Assembly (NCBI RefSeq): GCF_021646545.1
Contig: NZ_JAKIRP010000006.1
Coordinates: 1 to 64,000, forward strand
Direction: 5' to 3'
DNA from: Chitinophaga filiformis
GTDB lineage: Bacteria; Bacteroidota; Bacteroidia; Chitinophagales; Chitinophagaceae
Length of the DNA: 64,000 nucleotides
Below the pieces are notes generated by a model. It was not told the DNA's origin, made no database searches, and was given only the letters and a program-made list of their open reading frames with translations. Within the stretch, counting starts at the first letter, position 1; each line of letters opens with the position of its first letter. Below, piece after piece: positions 63,441-64,000 of the stretch. A program made the translations under genes and the position numbers.

Positions 63441-63466
63441 TCTTTTATGTGAATGGATAGTTACAA

Positions 63467-64000
63467 TCAGGAACGTGCCGACATTGCCGGCGCTTCGGCA
63501 AATGGTTTAAGATCAGCTTTCAGCCCCTCAATGATGTCAACAAATTTGTCGGCCACCAGCTTGAACCCTGCATTGGTTGGATGTATCTCATCGTACCAGC
63601 TTCCACGCTCTACAATCTCCCTGACATTGATGTAGTAAACTACTCCGGGGAATGCAGCGGCCACTTTTTCCAGGCGCTTGTTAAATTCATCTACCATAAA
63701 GCGGATCAGGGATTCTCTCACCGCCTGCTGATGAATATTCTTCCGTATCATGTATTTACCCAGCCAGCTGGTTCTGCGGGGATACATATCTGTATCGACC
63801 GGTATGATATAATCATAACTGTGTACCAACATCCGCAGGTTCGGATACCTGTTGTGCAGCTCGGTGAACATATCAGTATACCATGACTCCAGGCGGTCCA
63901 GCTTATCGAAGAAGGTCTTGTTCAGGTAGCGCGCCGGTGTCATATCGTCTTCTGCCGGGGTATCGCGTAAAGAGTACTGGAACTGCTCTCCCAGTATGTC
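63467..64000 (-). CDS. SGNH/GDSL hydrolase, C-terminal part (runs off window)
   Basis: The frame is open from the right edge to its stop at 63467, so at least 177 residues are present; a Met inside (at 63943) is not the true start. The end carries SGNH block V, WYDEIHPTNAGF, with the catalytic Asp and His. Blocks I and III would lie beyond the window. An RLESWYTDMFTELHNRYPNL helix and VHSYDYIIPV fit a carbohydrate-esterase-like SGNH fold. Its location beside GH81 suggests a polysaccharide deacetylating role, but that is an inference. Confidence 0.7.
   Translation of the reverse strand, partial: DILGEQFQYSLRDTPAEDDMTPARYLNKTFFDKLDRLESWYTDMFTELHNRYPNLRMLVHSYDYIIPVDTDMYPRRTSWLGKYMIRKNIHQQAVRESLIRFMVDEFNKRLEKVAAAFPGVVYYINVREIVERGSWYDEIHPTNAGFKLVADKFVDIIEGLKADLKPFAEAPAMSARS

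Overview
The window looks like a chromosomal segment of a Bacteroidota bacterium, most likely a Chitinophaga-like member of the Chitinophagaceae. The evidence is a SusC/SusD pair, three large secreted proteins with type IX secretion (T9SS) C-terminal sorting domains, many lipoproteins with short lipoboxes, AraC-type regulators, Bacteroidota-style FtsX/MacB permeases and almost no Shine-Dalgarno sequences. No ribosomal RNA, CRISPR array, plasmid or phage structural gene was seen. The only RNA gene found is tRNA-Ser(UGA) at 43939-44023.

Layout. 1-0.6 kb: the cut-off start of a probable transposase and two large palindromes. 0.6-9.7 kb: a secreted GH28 pectinase; an AraC regulator with an MFS exporter; a compact hydroxylase, sulfotransferase and APS-kinase cassette; a Tat-type SGNH lipoprotein; small exported proteins. 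9.7-14.7 kb: AraC regulator, an intergenic repeat island, an FtsX-type ABC permease, a GH24 lysozyme and a second repeat patch. 14.7-23.6 kb: a TonB-dependent receptor, then (minus strand) a WG/Sel1-repeat protein downstream of a tight four-gene operon for an apparent envelope complex that I cannot assign to a known system. 24.2-33.7 kb: a pectin utilisation locus (PL3 pectate lyase, SusC, SusD, giant modular SGNH esterase with T9SS signal). 33.7-36.7 kb: M13 peptidase and a small lipoprotein. 36.7-44.0 kb: a mosaic islet region punctuated by four copies, of varying decay, of a tRNA-Ser 3'-end/terminator unit, ending at the intact tRNA-Ser. 44.1-59.8 kb: mostly housekeeping or accessory single genes (T9SS adhesin-like protein, MerC-domain protein, SDR, Crp/Fnr, HtrA-like protease, TolB-like propeller, GH15, basic secretory peptidase, patatin, amidohydrolase, a gene split by an in-frame stop). 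59.9-64 kb: a T9SS-exported GH81 beta-1,3-glucanase with an inserted discoidin-like region, and the 3' part of another SGNH hydrolase.

How it fits together. Polysaccharide capture is the clearest theme: GH28, PL3 and the modular esterase fit pectin, with SusC/D for import; GH81 fits fungal or algal beta-1,3-glucan. The less explained parts are the four-gene envelope operon (19665-23592), the hydroxylation/sulfation cassette (4703-7036), and the tRNA-Ser-linked repeats (36.7-44.0 kb). All family calls are from reading motifs by eye; no database search was run.
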